Shown here: in pieces, positions 1-11,874 of the stretch
Layout: each line of letters starts with the position of its first letter
How positions within the stretch are numbered: the first letter of the stretch is position 1
Assembly (NCBI GenBank): GCA_964019155.1
Contig: OZ025243.1
Location: 38,336,179-38,400,178 of the forward strand
Reading direction: 5' to 3'
DNA length: 64,000 nt
Source: Osedax fenrisi
Lineage: Eukaryota; Annelida; Polychaeta; Sabellida; Siboglinidae
Notes under the pieces: model-generated
Told to the model about the DNA's origin: nothing
Seen by the model: only the letters and a program-made list of their open reading frames with translations
Database searches by the model: none
Made by a program: the position numbers and the translations under genes

Positions 1-1092
1 TATATTCTCTTCAAAAATTCATCTTGATTTATTTGCTGATGATACAAAAATATATTTTTGATAAGCATATGAGAGTGCAAGATTTCTTTTACAAAATAAT
101 TTAAATTTATTTTCACAATGGGCAAATAAATGGCAATTAAATATTTCATTATCAAAATGTGCAGTTATGACTTTAGGGTGGGTACTCCATCAAAATATTT
201 TATAAATAATATTCAATTAGAAAACGTTACTTTTTATAAAGATTTAGGAATAATATTTGAATATAACCTTTTATTTAATAAACATATTGATTATATTTGT
301 AAAAAAGCTTATTTTTCTTTGAATTCAATTTGTAGATGCATTACTAAAAAATCCCCTAGAGCATTATTAAATACATATACAATTTATTGCAGACCAATTT
401 TAGAATATGCATCCATAATTTTGTTACCTTTTTCAAAGGTTAGTAAATTTCGTAGTCTCATAGACCAAATTGAAAGAGTGCAAAGATTATTTACTAGAAG
501 ATTAATTACAAGATGCGTAGGATATACAAATTCATCAAATAGTAATTATAAATCATATATAGAGAGATTGGTATATTTTAAATTAGAATCACTTGAAGAT
601 TAAAAATAGATCTAACGACAATTTTTACAATTTCAAATAATTATACAGATATAAATATATCTGATATTCTTACATTTCGAATAATTGTAGAACTAGAGGT
701 AATTTAAAAAAATTAAATTTAATACATAATTATGATAATACAATTAAAAATATAATTAATAATAGATCAGTTAATATATAGAATTCATTAAATAATGTTA
801 TAATCAAATATGTATCTGTTTCATATTTAAAAAACAAAATCTGTTTTAACAAACACATTTTTTTTAACAGAAATTTATAATTTTATATCGATTTATGTTT
901 CATTTTTTATCTTATTTATTGCATTATCTCTTCGGGTTTTTAAAAAAAAAAATTGTTTTTGTTATAGAATATTTGGATATTTTATATATATTTAATTCAA
1001 ATATACTATAATATAAAATTAATAATTCATTATTATTACAGATAAAGTAGGAAGTATTATTTTATTTTAATTAGTTCTGTATTATATTTTAG

Positions 1093-1135
<43 letters not shown>

Positions 1136-1550
1136 GTATATGTTTCAAATGTATTATATTAGTAAAATACAATATTAATAATTTACTATTAATTCAGATT
1201 ATAGTGATAAGTATTATATTGTTTGTTTCGTAATATTATTGGTTTATTTTATTGTTAACGTGTTCTGTTTGTATATATGTTTACAATTTATTATACAATT
1301 AAAATATAACATTAATAATGTACTACCTACAATTATTACAGATTTTGGTAAGTATTATATTATTTGTATGTTTCATTCTAGTATTGATTTAATTGATTTT
1401 TAACATATTCTGTTTATAATATATTTAAAATTTATCATTTAAATATTAAACTATATAACTAATAATGTATTACTAAAACAGAGTACAAAGATAAAAATAA
1501 TTCTATAAAGTTAAAGTAGAAATTGAATATTTCGATGCCACTTACAAAAT
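1..1550 (+). pseudogene. 3' part of array LINE (family 1), end of a preceding 10-kb unit
   Basis: This is the tail of a non-LTR retrotransposon whose 5' part lies outside the window. It opens inside the reverse transcriptase, where LFADDTKIYF (the FADD catalytic box) is readable at about 30-60 and is followed at once by a stop codon. The next open stretch, 130-603 (157 codons), carries the LINE C-terminal region with the FTRRL..RC..YxERL pattern seen in CR1/Jockey-type proteins. It then runs into a long 3'UTR containing ~145-bp tandem repeats and a (TA)n. Stops and frameshifts make it non-coding. The sequence ends at CACTTACAAAAT (1539-1550), the exact right-hand boundary of the tandem unit. 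Corresponding segments are 10,000-11,480, 19,980-21,447 and 29,930-31,412. Confidence 0.85.
1000..1500 (+). repeat. ~145-bp tandem repeats in the LINE 3'UTR
   Basis: Three diverged copies and one partial copy of a roughly 141-157-bp repeat follow one another. Each carries a core like ATTACAGAT...AAGTATTATAT, seen near 1036, 1193, 1337 and (partial) 1478. The first copy is lengthened by a (TA)n at about 1099-1131. The same series recurs in each LINE copy, and on the opposite strand at about 40,510-41,060, so it belongs to the LINE family and not to the array alone. Confidence 0.7.
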
Positions 1551-1904
1551 TAAATATATTTATACCTATAGGCCTATATATATATATAAATATATTTATA
1601 ATTACATTATAGGATAATATTTGAAATTTATATAAAATAAAAATACTCTATAAAAACAATAGTCATGAAATAAGCTCAGTTAATTTATTTTACTTTATAA
1701 ATGTTATTACATGTAATACCACTTATTATATATGTTGTAATAATAGTATTATAAACAAACTTTAAGAAAGGATTGAGTAGGAAATAATATAAATTAGTTA
1801 TATCATAAATAAAGTATTATCCATTTTAATATCTCACTATTATTTATATTACATTTTAATTTATTTTATACTTTTGAATATGATGATAGAATACTAGCTC
1901 TAGT

Positions 1905-1935
<31 letters not shown>

Positions 1936-2616
1936 TAGTGAATTTGTATATGAAAGTATAATTATTGTTATCTCATATTATTTGGTTTTATATTATAATT
2001 TGTTTAACATTTATAAAAGTTGCATATCTAATTTTATGTATTTTGTATAAATGTATTTTCTGTATTTTAGTTATGTAACATTTCAAAAAGCATTTATTAT
2101 GTTTTAAATTTTATAAATGCATTGATTATGTAATATATGTATCTAAATTTCATTTTAGTATCAACCAATGAGCAATCAGGTTATAATGATATTATCAAAT
2201 GTATATTATAAATTTTATAAAAAGCATTCTTCTTAATATAATTAGCACAAAAGGAGATTTTATCTATTTAATTGTCTGTATTATTGTGTATCATAATTTA
2301 TCATTATTTGTAATATAAACCACACTACCTAACATAATTAGTGTATGTTTTTTGTGTCTTGCATTTTTTGATTTATTTGTTAAATATATATATGTGTGTG
2401 TATTATAGTTGTGTTCATTATATTGAAATAAATCTGACTTTAATGTATATACAAAAATATTTAAACTCGTTTCTATAATTTGTAGTAGTGAATAACCAAC
2501 TACAACCCTCAATATTACATATATGCTACTATTTAATTTGTTTATATTATTAATTATGTATTAACGATAATTAATGTTAGTGGATATATATGTTCGTGTA
2601 TAAATATACCATTTTT

Positions 2617-2663
<47 letters not shown>

Positions 2664-3012
2664 GCAACATATTGCATTGAAAGTATAAACATTACAACCT
2701 TTCTACCACTATAGTAGCACCTATCAATCTATAGAATATCTAATTATCATATGGTTTTGTTGTTTAACCCGGGTACTATGTTCATCCCCCTGCATTCTTA
2801 GAGATACATGCAGCTGTGTTATGTACTTCAATATTCAACTTCAGATTTACGCAGAATCATCTGTATATAAGATTATTTATATGATATAAGAGAATATTAA
2901 AAGGGACGTAATAAATGTATAGAAATGGGCGTAATAAATATATAAAGATGGTAGGAATGAAGAACAGAAACAGGGGCCGGTTATTTCGATACTACAAAAT
3001 TCGTCTATTCTA

Positions 3013-3038
3013 TATAATATGCGTATACGCATATTATA
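3013..3038. repeat. 26-bp perfect palindrome
   Basis: TATAATATGC followed by GTATAC and GCATATTATA reads the same on both strands over 26 bases. It is preserved in every unit (near 12,953, 22,935 and, inverted, near 50,530). It could extrude as a cruciform or be a binding site; no function can be assigned. Confidence 0.6.
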
Positions 3039-3164
3039 AGCTAGCGCTTGATACGACTGTTGTTCGGATTACAAATAAATAGCGTAGCCGTTCTTTATCA
3101 AGGTGAAATTAGACTCATTAGACGCGAGCGAGGTAAATTAGGACTGCAGTACAACAGGGATGTG

Positions 3165-3237
<73 letters not shown>

Positions 3238-3854
3238 ATATATGTAGGTTAGAGTTCACACGCGTGACATAGATGTGATGTATATGGTAACTTTGTAATC
3301 TTGTGATGTAGTCAGTTATACATGTATATCGAGTGTCTTTAAAAGTAATTTATATATGCGTATATAATATTTGATATTTTCCTATTTTCAAGCTTCGTCT
3401 TTTATCACATAATTCCAGAATCTCATCCATTATCCATGGTTGTTTTCTCAATCATAAACATATAATATAAAACCAATAATAAAATAAATGATGTTTTACA
3501 AAATGAAATAAATATATATTATAGAAAAATCTTTTCAGAATAATTTATCATTGAAAACAATTATTTTTAATTCAATTTAAATTGTAAAGAATATAACAAA
3601 AATACAATAAATCAATAATGATAAATTTGATAAAATCCTAAATTAAAAAAATACAAAAATATATTATGTAATATTAACTGATATGTAATGTCTACAATTT
3701 ATGATTAACAATTTATATTGGTATTTTATAACTTATATATATGATTTAAATTATATCTTTTATATCCGATTAGAATTTATAATTAATATATATTAAAATT
3801 ATATAACTTAATAATTATTACTTAATAATTACTTAATAATTACTACTTATTAAC

Positions 3855-3895
<41 letters not shown>

Positions 3896-4042
3896 TATGC
3901 ACTATATATATAAATATATATCAAAATATTCAACTATATATATATATATATATGTTCCTCTTTGCATATTTGCCTTTAATAACTACTGTATACAGTCGGT
4001 ATACCGTCACCTTGTATTTTAATGTTGAATACCACTTATGGT

Positions 4043-4111
4043 ACCAATATTGTGTAGGCCGGTTCTACCGCGTGAAGCCTACGGCGATTGAGTTGATTCA
4101 ACAATATTGGT
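4043..4111 (+). other. Predicted two-stem hairpin in the unit
   Basis: ACCAATATTGT (4043-4053) pairs perfectly with ACAATATTGGT (4101-4111). Directly inside, GTAGGC (4054-4059) pairs with GCCTAC (4077-4082), leaving an asymmetric 18-base bulge. The patch is unusually GC-rich for this region. It could be a structured RNA, but no promoter or family match is visible. Copies lie near 13,977, 23,934 and, inverted, 49,560-49,631. Confidence 0.35.
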
Positions 4112-4621
4112 TTTACAGTTTTTTTAGGTATCTCAATAGGCAATAATAATGCTTAATAAATATTAAAATGTATGAACGGATCAAATGATTAAACCTACAC
4201 GGTATTCAATTGATTAAATTTAAGTTTGAGTTAACTCAACTATGATTATAATAATATCGCGCGATACGGGTATCATCATAACCTATAGGCGCACTATAGT
4301 GAGCGTATATGCTCACATCTCTACATATAAGTGGTATACGTATAGTGTATAGCAACCTTTAGAAGTTCTAGAGCTCCCCTGTTGTTCACATGCTAAATAG
4401 CAACATATCCTCCGACAATACTGCATCAATACTTATAGACTTTATAGTTGATTCTATGTACATTTGTTTGAATATGATATGTTATTTATCCTTTATTATG
4501 TAGATTATAGCGTATAATATATTATATATAATAGACATTATACATATAATTATATAATATATTTGTAAAAATTAATAATTTTAGTATAAAATATAAATTA
4601 GTTATTGTTATAGTTTTTGTT

Positions 4622-4892
4622 ATTTTGGTGGGGTACTTTCATAATATCCTTAAACTTAAGTTAGATTATAAATCTAATTAGGTGAAGTTTTCACTTATGA
4701 TCATATGACTAAAATGTACCTTCTAATCAGTTATTATAACATATATGTTAATGCATACATAGGGTGTTAACAAGAACCGATCATTTATTTTACACAATTT
4801 TATAATATCACCTCTAAATATCAATGTAAGACATATATCAATGGTCAGATAATGGCGTATACCTGAGTCCTACTAGAAAACTGAGCCACGCA

Positions 4893-4894
<2 letters not shown>
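4622..4894 (-). repeat. Degenerate tRNA-derived SINE, minus strand (unit A)
   Basis: Read on the minus strand, this has the same parts as the better SINE at 5251-5530 but more diverged. A tRNA-like head contains GTGGCTCAGT (4881-4890), then GAACCGATCATTTATTT-like body sequence, then a tail matching CTTTC..CC near 4630 and ending in CCACCAAAA. About 350 bp separate it from the plus-strand copy, so the two form an inverted pair. Copies: 14557-14828, 24513-24784 (both minus) and 48780-49052 (plus). Confidence 0.7.
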
Positions 4895-4926
<32 letters not shown>

Positions 4927-5250
4927 TAGTACTTAATTAATTTATTATTTATTTACTTTATTACTTATTATTTGATTAAAAAAAGTGGTTTTAAAAATAC
5001 ATATTTAATGAAGTATTAATACTGGTAATAATATATTTGAAGCTATGTCGCATATACTGATCATGACGTCAATGCAAGGAAAGGAACGGGCAGCACTAAA
5101 CAATAATAGCATCAATATAGAAATATAATCTCTCTGTAAATCTAACGAAGAATTTATTTAGGTCCACAGTCGAATCCATCCTTGTATATGGTTCCATCAC
5201 ATTGAAATTAACATCATATTTAGATAAAAAGATTGATGGAGCATTTAACT
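4895..5250. other. Spacer between the inverted SINEs
   Basis: Holds a (TA)n (about 4894-4923), AT-rich DNA, and a more balanced stretch at 5040-5245. An open frame of 62 codons runs on the minus strand (5284-5096), but its first codons lie in the SINE tRNA head and it has no recognised domain. Nothing else is seen. Confidence 0.5.
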
Positions 5251-5530
5251 GCCTGTGTGGCTCAGTGGCTAAGGCGTCAGACACACAAGCAGTAGGACAC
5301 GGGTTCGAGCCTCGTCCGGACCATTAATTAATTTTATAAAATGGGTCTTACAATATTATTTAGAAGTGGTCTTATATAATTGTGTATAAATAAATGATCG
5401 GCTCTCGTTAAAACCACGGATGCCTTAACATGAAAGCGGCTTCGAAGGGACATTAGAGCCATATATGGTTATAAGTTAAAACGTCATCTAAGTTACTGGA
5501 TGGGATGAAAGGTTTCCACCAAATACAAAT
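5251..5530 (+). repeat. tRNA-derived SINE (unit A)
   Basis: The head, 5251-5323, is tRNA-like. It has a pol III A box, TGGCTCAGTGG (5258-5268), a B box, GGTTCGAGCCT (5302-5312), and a terminal CCA at 5321-5323. The acceptor strands no longer pair, so it is not a functional tRNA. The TAAGGCGTC following the A box recalls tRNA-Arg, which is inference only. The body (about 5324-5500) includes ATGATCGGCTCTCG and GAAAGCGGCTTCGAAGGG, and the tail ends GGTTTCCACCAAATACAAAT. A diverged copy of the whole element lies far outside the array at 61150-61427, which confirms an interspersed family of about 280 bp. Confidence 0.85.
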
Positions 5531-7271
5531 ATTAATTATTATATTGTAGTATTATTAATCTTATTACTAGAATTAATAAATGTTTAATGAGAAAATGAAC
5601 ATTAACCTTGTTTCAAAATTCATTCTGTGATACTTTATTATTTTGATTTCGATAAATATCCATTAAATTCGTTATTTTCATTAATAGTTGATATCCGCAT
5701 CAGTCCGTTATTATCATATATTTCTCAAACTCACATATACACACACACACACATATATATATTATCATATACGATAACGATGAAATAAGGATATATATAT
5801 ATATATATCATATATTATACAAACCAATTGGATAAGGATATATTTCAACTTCGCATATGGTGACGATTCCATATTTCTGTAGAATAAAAGTATACATATC
5901 ATATAGGTGACTAATATGATAGCACGTGTTACCACTATATATGGTTATATATGTATATACGTATAAGTACGAATTAACTAGCCGTGGTATTACTATCTAC
6001 ATTGTATTAAAGCCCATAACTTATGGTGATATAGGCGTTCTCTATAACGAAATTCGATTAATAATAATTTATTTGAATTCATATTTATACATATATATTT
6101 ATATATACCAAAGGGGTATTTATACATTTAATCAATCACATATGTCAACCTTAGAATTAAACTAACATAACATTAAATTAATGATATATTCGAATTTAGA
6201 TGTTAATGTTATGCAATTATAATCTATAGAACTTCACGTATCACATATACACATATCAAATAAATCGATAAAATGATCACCCGCTAAATTGATATTCAGC
6301 CTTTGAAAAGCCTTTGCATAATTAATTCATTAATGATAAGAACCCAAACATAACGGAATCATAGAAAAACTACAAATATGCTATATTCCTAAACTCATAA
6401 ATGTATACAAATACTACAACCTATAACTTCATATATTGTAGAATACCTTGTTATAACCAGTTATACGAGGTCATAACCGATTGATGTCAATGTCACAACA
6501 TGATGTCAATGATAGCATCAAAAACGTGCAATATAAATGAATTTGGTTATGGGTTTTAGTCCAAATTGTACTCATAAAGATTTACAAAAGGTTATAAGTA
6601 GAACTGTCAAGTATCAGTTATATAGTTTTATAGTGAATATGCAGGTCGTATATAAAATTAAACACTTTAGAAACCCCCGGGGGCATTATCTAACGGTTAG
6701 TAGTACGTATTGTCCCCGGGTGAACATCGCGCAGTAACAATAGTAAACATCCAGAGCACCGACTAGCAGACAACAATGGGAATCCATAACGTGACCTGTG
6801 ATCGGCCACCTCGGTACCATGCCTATTTGCAAGTTATTCATTCTTTGTTGTTCATCTACCATTAGGTATTATCGGATAATGTAATATGAATGTATTAGTT
6901 CACACTAATAATAATGATCATTTGTATGGTATATGAGATAGTATTGACATATACGGTATATGATAACATTTATATAATATATATGTAGTGATATGCATCA
7001 CTTAGAATAATGCAGTGAGATGTATGACTAAGTATAATGCAGTGGTACGCATGACAGCATTAACACTGACTAACGCTTCCGAGAAGTCATCAGTTAATCG
7101 TAATACGTTAGTGATACATTACCTATATATGTAAATATCATACATAGGTATATATACCTATATATTAATTATTATAATGTAATATATAAATATATATATA
7201 TTATTTAGATAGTTACCAGAGAATCAACTATATAGTCAGTAATATCTACATGGCTATTATTTGTTGTGAAT

Positions 7272-7303
<32 letters not shown>

Positions 7304-7657
7304 TATATATATATGTTAATAGTAAATGATTTGTTTATATAATAAATAATAATTATAATATTAAGATTTAAGTATATATTTTAAAGTATTAATCACTATG
7401 TATATGTTATTATTAAGATGGGCTAATTACATGTTAAAATTATATTATTTTAAGCGTATAGTCTATTGGAATAATATACATATATATATAAAATTAATTA
7501 TATTTTATTTTTTTTAAATATCATATCATACAAAATAAATGATTGTTTTTTTATTAAAATAGTTTTTGAATAACATTTATATATTAATGTGTTTGACTCA
7601 TTTTAGATACTCACATTAATAGATAATTATGTGACAATATTAAGATAGTATCATTTA
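5531..7657. other. Noncoding middle part of the unit (no gene seen)
   Basis: About 2.1 kb between the plus-strand SINE and the LINE. It contains (CA)n/(TA)n runs near 5738-5765, a relatively GC-rich block at 6240-6880 with the perfect 10-bp CCCCCGGGGG at 6674-6683, degenerate ~27-bp tandem repeats at 6985-7060, and a (TA)n at 7264-7300. Open frames of 58-79 codons occur but none has a recognisable domain. Equivalent regions: 15477-17609, 25424-27558 and, inverted, 45974-48125. Confidence 0.6.
6985..7060. repeat. Short degenerate tandem repeat, ~27 bp period
   Basis: Three neighbouring segments share the pattern TAATGCAGTG(A)...GCATGAC: 6985-7006 (AGTGATATGCATCACTTAGA), 7007-7033 and 7034-7060. 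The middle and last both start ATAATGCAGTG. Copies are present in each unit. Confidence 0.5.
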
Positions 7658-10600
7658 TGTAGATTACGAGATCTACAAAATTCATTAATTAGAACATCTC
7701 TAGATGAAATATCACTAGAACGACATCATATATTATACCATATAGTTATAAATAAATTAATTAACAGTAAAAAATTATCAAATGTATTTATAATTCTAGA
7801 AGTAGTTCATATGAACTAAGATATATTATAAATAATAAAATTGATTTAATATGTTAATTGGTGAAAATAATTTTAGTGTAGGGAATTGTCATATATTACT
7901 TATAAAAATTCCATTGTTAATAAAAATAAAAATAAAACTACAGGTTCTAGATGACTTACCGGTAATAAAGATGAAAATATTAAAAATAACAATTTAAATA
8001 TATATTATGCTAATGCTCGTAGTATTAGAAATAAAATGAATATTTTGGAATTTTTAATTTCATCTAATACATATGACATAATATGTTTAGTTGAAACATT
8101 CTTAACAGTAGATGATAGAGATTCTCTATATTTAATCGGTGCAAAAAATTATATACTATTTAGATACGATAAATTAATTCATAGAGGAGGTGTTGCGATA
8201 ATTTATAAATCTAGTTTATGTCCTGAAAGAAATTTTATTTCAAACATAGATGTTCAATATATATATATTTAAAAATTAATTCATAAATTTCATTTAATAT
8301 TATATGTGTTTATATACCTCCAGATTGTAATGAAGTATCTCATGAACAGATATGTAAATTATTTGATATAACCTAACAAAATAATAATTTTTCTATAATT
8401 ATAGGAGATTTTAATTTACCAAATTTTAATTGGAAAGAATATACATTTCCTAGTTACCCAAAAAGTTATGCATTCGATTACAATTCGATTATTAAACATT
8501 CATTTTCACAATTAATAAATAAGCCAACTCGTAATAATAATAAAATTAATTAACTTTTTACTAATCAAAAACAATTACTATCTAATATAAATATTGGATA
8601 CTATTTTGGATTACAAAAAAATATAAGTGACCACTATTATGTTTCATTTAATGTAAATATTGAAAAATACCCATATAAACAGATTTTAAAATCAAACAAT
8701 TTTGATTTCAATAATGGTAATATAAAATTGATTAAATATCATATTTCTAAATTTAATTTGTGAATATCTAAATTTATATTATTATAATATCGACCAAAAA
8801 GTAGAATATTTTAATAATTTTTTTAATTAATTATTTATATCACATATTCTTAATATAAATAATACAATAAAACAGGTACTTCCGAAAAATATATTGAAAT
8901 TGAAGAAGCAAGTAAAAAATGTATTTCGAAAATCTAAAACTAATTTACAATATAAATATAATTGGAAAGATACAAACAAAAATTATCCAAAGAATTAGAA
9001 TCTTTAAATTTTAAGAGAGAGATTAATCAATTAATTCAAAAAATAAATTAAAGTTTTATAAATTTATGAAAAAAAACAACATTTAAAATCTGAGTATATC
9101 CTATAATTGATATATCGAATAATAATATTTTATTTTCAGATCTCGACAAAGCAAATACGTTAAATTCATATTTTAGTTCAATTCAACAAAATAATATTGG
9201 AAATTTACCCGAATTTTATAATTTAACTAAACAAAAGTTTGATAATATTGATTTAAATCTTAAAATTATTAAAATATTTTTATATAGATTACAAATTACA
9301 CATACTTTCGGAACTGATGAGATACCATCTTCTATGTTAAAATTATTATCTAATGAATTATGTAGGTCTTTATATATTATTTTTAATTCATATTTATTAT
9401 CGGGTAATATACCGAAAATTTGGAAAAAATCTATAATCACACAAATTTAAAAAAATGGTGAACCATCAAATTCAAATAACTATAGGCATATTCAATAACA
9501 TGTGTAATATATAGAGTATTAGAACGTATTATTTCTAAATAGTCAATTTTTTATTTAATATTTAATAATTTATTAACAAAAAATCAATTGGTTTTATAAG
9601 TGGATAATCAACAGAATAACAATTAACAAATGTTTAAAATGTTGGTATAATGAATTGAATAATACAAATTATGTAAATATAATATATATATTGATTTTAC
9701 AAAAGCTTTTGACGTTGTTTCTCATGAAAAACTATTATTTAAATTAAAATCATACAGTATATCTAATAAAATAATAAAATGGTTTTATAATTTGTTATCG
9801 AATAGATCTCAAATTACACGGGTTGAAAATTATTTTTCAAATATTTCTATTGTAAAATCTGGATCGGTTTTAGGTCCAATTTTATTTTTATTATATATTA
9901 TTGATCTTCCTAGTATATTCTCTTCAAAAATTCATCTTGATTTATTTGTTGATGATACAAAAATATATTTTTGATACGCATATGAGAGTGCAAGATTTCT
10001 TTTACAAAATAATTTAAATTTATTTTCACAATGGGCAAATAAATGGCAATTAAATATTTCATTATCAAAATGTGCAGTTATGACTTTAGGGTGGGTACTC
10101 CATCAAAATATTTTATAAATAATATTCAATTAGAAAACGTTACTTTTTATAAAGATTTAGGAATAATATTTGAATATAACCTTTTATTTAATAAACATAT
10201 TGATTATATTTGTAAAAAAGCTTATTTTTCTTTGAATTCAATTTGTAGATGCATTACTAAAAAATCCCCTAGAGCATTATTAAATACATATACAATTTAT
10301 TGCAGACCAATTTTAGAATATGCATCCATAATTTTGTTACCTTTTTCAAAGGTTAGTAAATTTCGTAGTCTCATAGACCAAATTGAAAGAGTGCAAAGAT
10401 TATTTACTAGAAGATTAATTACAAGATGCGTAGGATATACAAATTCATCAAATAGTAATTATAAATCATATATAGAGAGATTGGTATATTTTAAATTAGA
10501 ATCACTTGAAGATTAAAAATAGATCTAACGACAATTTTTACAATTTCAAATAATTATACAGATATAAATATATCTGATATTCTTACATTTCGAATAATTG

Positions 10601-11014
10601 TAGAACTAGAGGTAATTTAAAAAAATTAAATTTAATACATAATTATGATAATACAATTAAAAATATAATTAATAATAGATCAGTTAATATATAGAATTCA
10701 TTAAATAATGTTATAATCAAATATGTATCTGTTTCATATTTAAAAAATAAAATAAACAAAATCTGTTTTAACAAACAAATTTTTTTTAACAGAAATTTAT
10801 AATTTTATATCGATTTATGTTTCATTTTTTATCTTATTTATTGCATTATCTCTTCGGGTTTTTAAAAAAAAAAATTGTTTTTGTTATAGAATATTTGGAT
10901 ATTTTATATATATTTAATTCAAATATACTATAATATAAAATTAATAATTCATTATTATTACAGATAAAGTAGGAAGTATTATTTTATTTTAATTAGTTCT
11001 GTATTATATTTTAG

Positions 11015-11065
<51 letters not shown>

Positions 11066-11480
11066 GTATATGTTTCAAATGTATTATATTAGTAAAATAC
11101 AATATTAATAATTTACTATTAATTCAGATTATAGTGATAAGTATTATATTGTTTGTTTCGTAATATTATTGGTTTATTTTATTGTTAACGTGTTCTGTTT
11201 GTATATATGTTTACAATTTATTATACAATTAAAATATAACATTAATAATGTACTACCTACAATTATTACAGATTTTGGTAAGTATTATATTATTTGTATG
11301 TTTCATTCTAGTATTGATTTAATTGATTTTTAACATATTCTGTTTATAATATATTTAAAATTTATCATTTAAATATTAAACTATATAACTAATAATGTAT
11401 TACTAAAACAGAGTACAAAGATAAAAATAATTCTATAAAGTTAAAGTAGAAATTGAATATTTCGATGCCACTTACAAAAT
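7658..11480 (+). pseudogene. 5'-truncated, broken LINE of family 1 (unit A)
   Basis: Decayed non-LTR retrotransposon. The 5' break is at about 7658, judged against the longer copy at 40203-44326. The endonuclease part starts at 8036 (CLVETFLT, then RGGVAIIYKS), with IIGDFNLPNFNW near 8400 and SDHYYVSF near 8630. The downstream frame is broken by stops, for example right after NKI(N/D) near 8550. Reverse transcriptase pieces: FGTDEIPSSMLKLL near 9310, FTKAFDVVSHEKLL near 9700, and the SVLGPILFLLYI-LDLF-DDTK region at 9792-9974. The C-terminal part is at 10043-10516. The metal-binding box here reads FVDD instead of FADD. Several stops and frameshifts make it non-autonomous. The best class call is CR1/L2/Jockey-like, from motif wording only. 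Confidence 0.85.
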
Positions 11481-11832
11481 TAAATATATTTATACCTATA
11501 GGCCTATATATATATAAATATATTTATAATTACATTATAGGATAATATTTGAAATTTATATAAAATAAAAATACTCTATAAAAACAATAGTCATGAAATA
11601 AGCTCAGTTAATTTATTTTACTTTATAAATGTTATTACATGTAATACCACTTATTATATATGTTGTAATAATAGTATTATAAACAAACTTTAAGAAAGGA
11701 TTGAGTAGGAAATAATATAAATTAGTTATATCATAAATAAAGTATTATCCATTTTAATATCTCACTATTATTTATATTACATTTTAATTTATTTTATACT
11801 TTTGAATATGATGATAGAATACTAGCTCTAGT

Positions 11833-11874
<42 letters not shown>

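Larger units (their letters stand above)
1551..4621. other. Noncoding left part of the unit (no gene seen)
   Basis: About 3.1 kb without a supportable gene. It begins with a small hairpin (arms TAAATATATTTATA near 1551 and its complement near 1587), followed by AT-rich DNA with (TA)n tracts at about 1908-1932, 2620-2656, 3169-3231 and 3860-3893. Between them lie patches of more balanced composition (2700-3150, 3950-4420), which hold a 26-bp perfect palindrome at 3013-3038 and a two-stem hairpin at 4043-4111. Short open frames are present but have no recognisable domain. Equivalent regions: 11481-14556, 21448-24512 and, inverted, 49053-52061. Confidence 0.7.
1551..11480 (+). repeat. ~9.95-kb tandem (macrosatellite) unit A
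   Basis: First complete head-to-tail unit, 9930 bp. The left edge starts TAAATATATTTATACC straight after CACTTACAAAAT, and the same junction recurs at 11480/11481 and 21447/21448. The order inside is noncoding DNA (1551-4621), a SINE on the minus strand, a 350-bp spacer, a SINE on the plus strand (to 5530), more noncoding DNA (5531-7657), then a 5'-truncated LINE to the unit end. Differences from units B and C are scattered single-base changes plus (TA)n length changes. Unit A alone has the FADD to FVDD change in its LINE. Confidence 0.93.

Noticed and set aside
2291..2512. 73-codon minus-strand frame in all units
   Set aside because: Low-complexity AT-rich reading without a domain.
3048..3272. 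Open frame with long Tyr-Ile run (also 12988 and 50298)
   Set aside because: It consists largely of a (TA)n reading and changes length with the microsatellite.
3952..4146. 64-codon frame repeated in all units
   Set aside because: Starts in a (TA)n, has no recognisable domain, and its repetition reflects array duplication, not selection.
5251..5323. Functional tRNA gene
   Set aside because: A and B boxes are present, but the acceptor ends do not pair and the sequence continues into a SINE body with copies elsewhere.
5926..6165. 79-codon and (6537-6737) 66-codon frames repeated in all units
   Set aside because: No domain, no splice or promoter context; conservation is explained by unit identity.
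9216..9440. 74-codon minus-strand frames, also at 19196, 29145 and (plus) 42407
   Set aside because: Antisense to the LINE reverse transcriptase in every copy; shared only because the LINE is shared.
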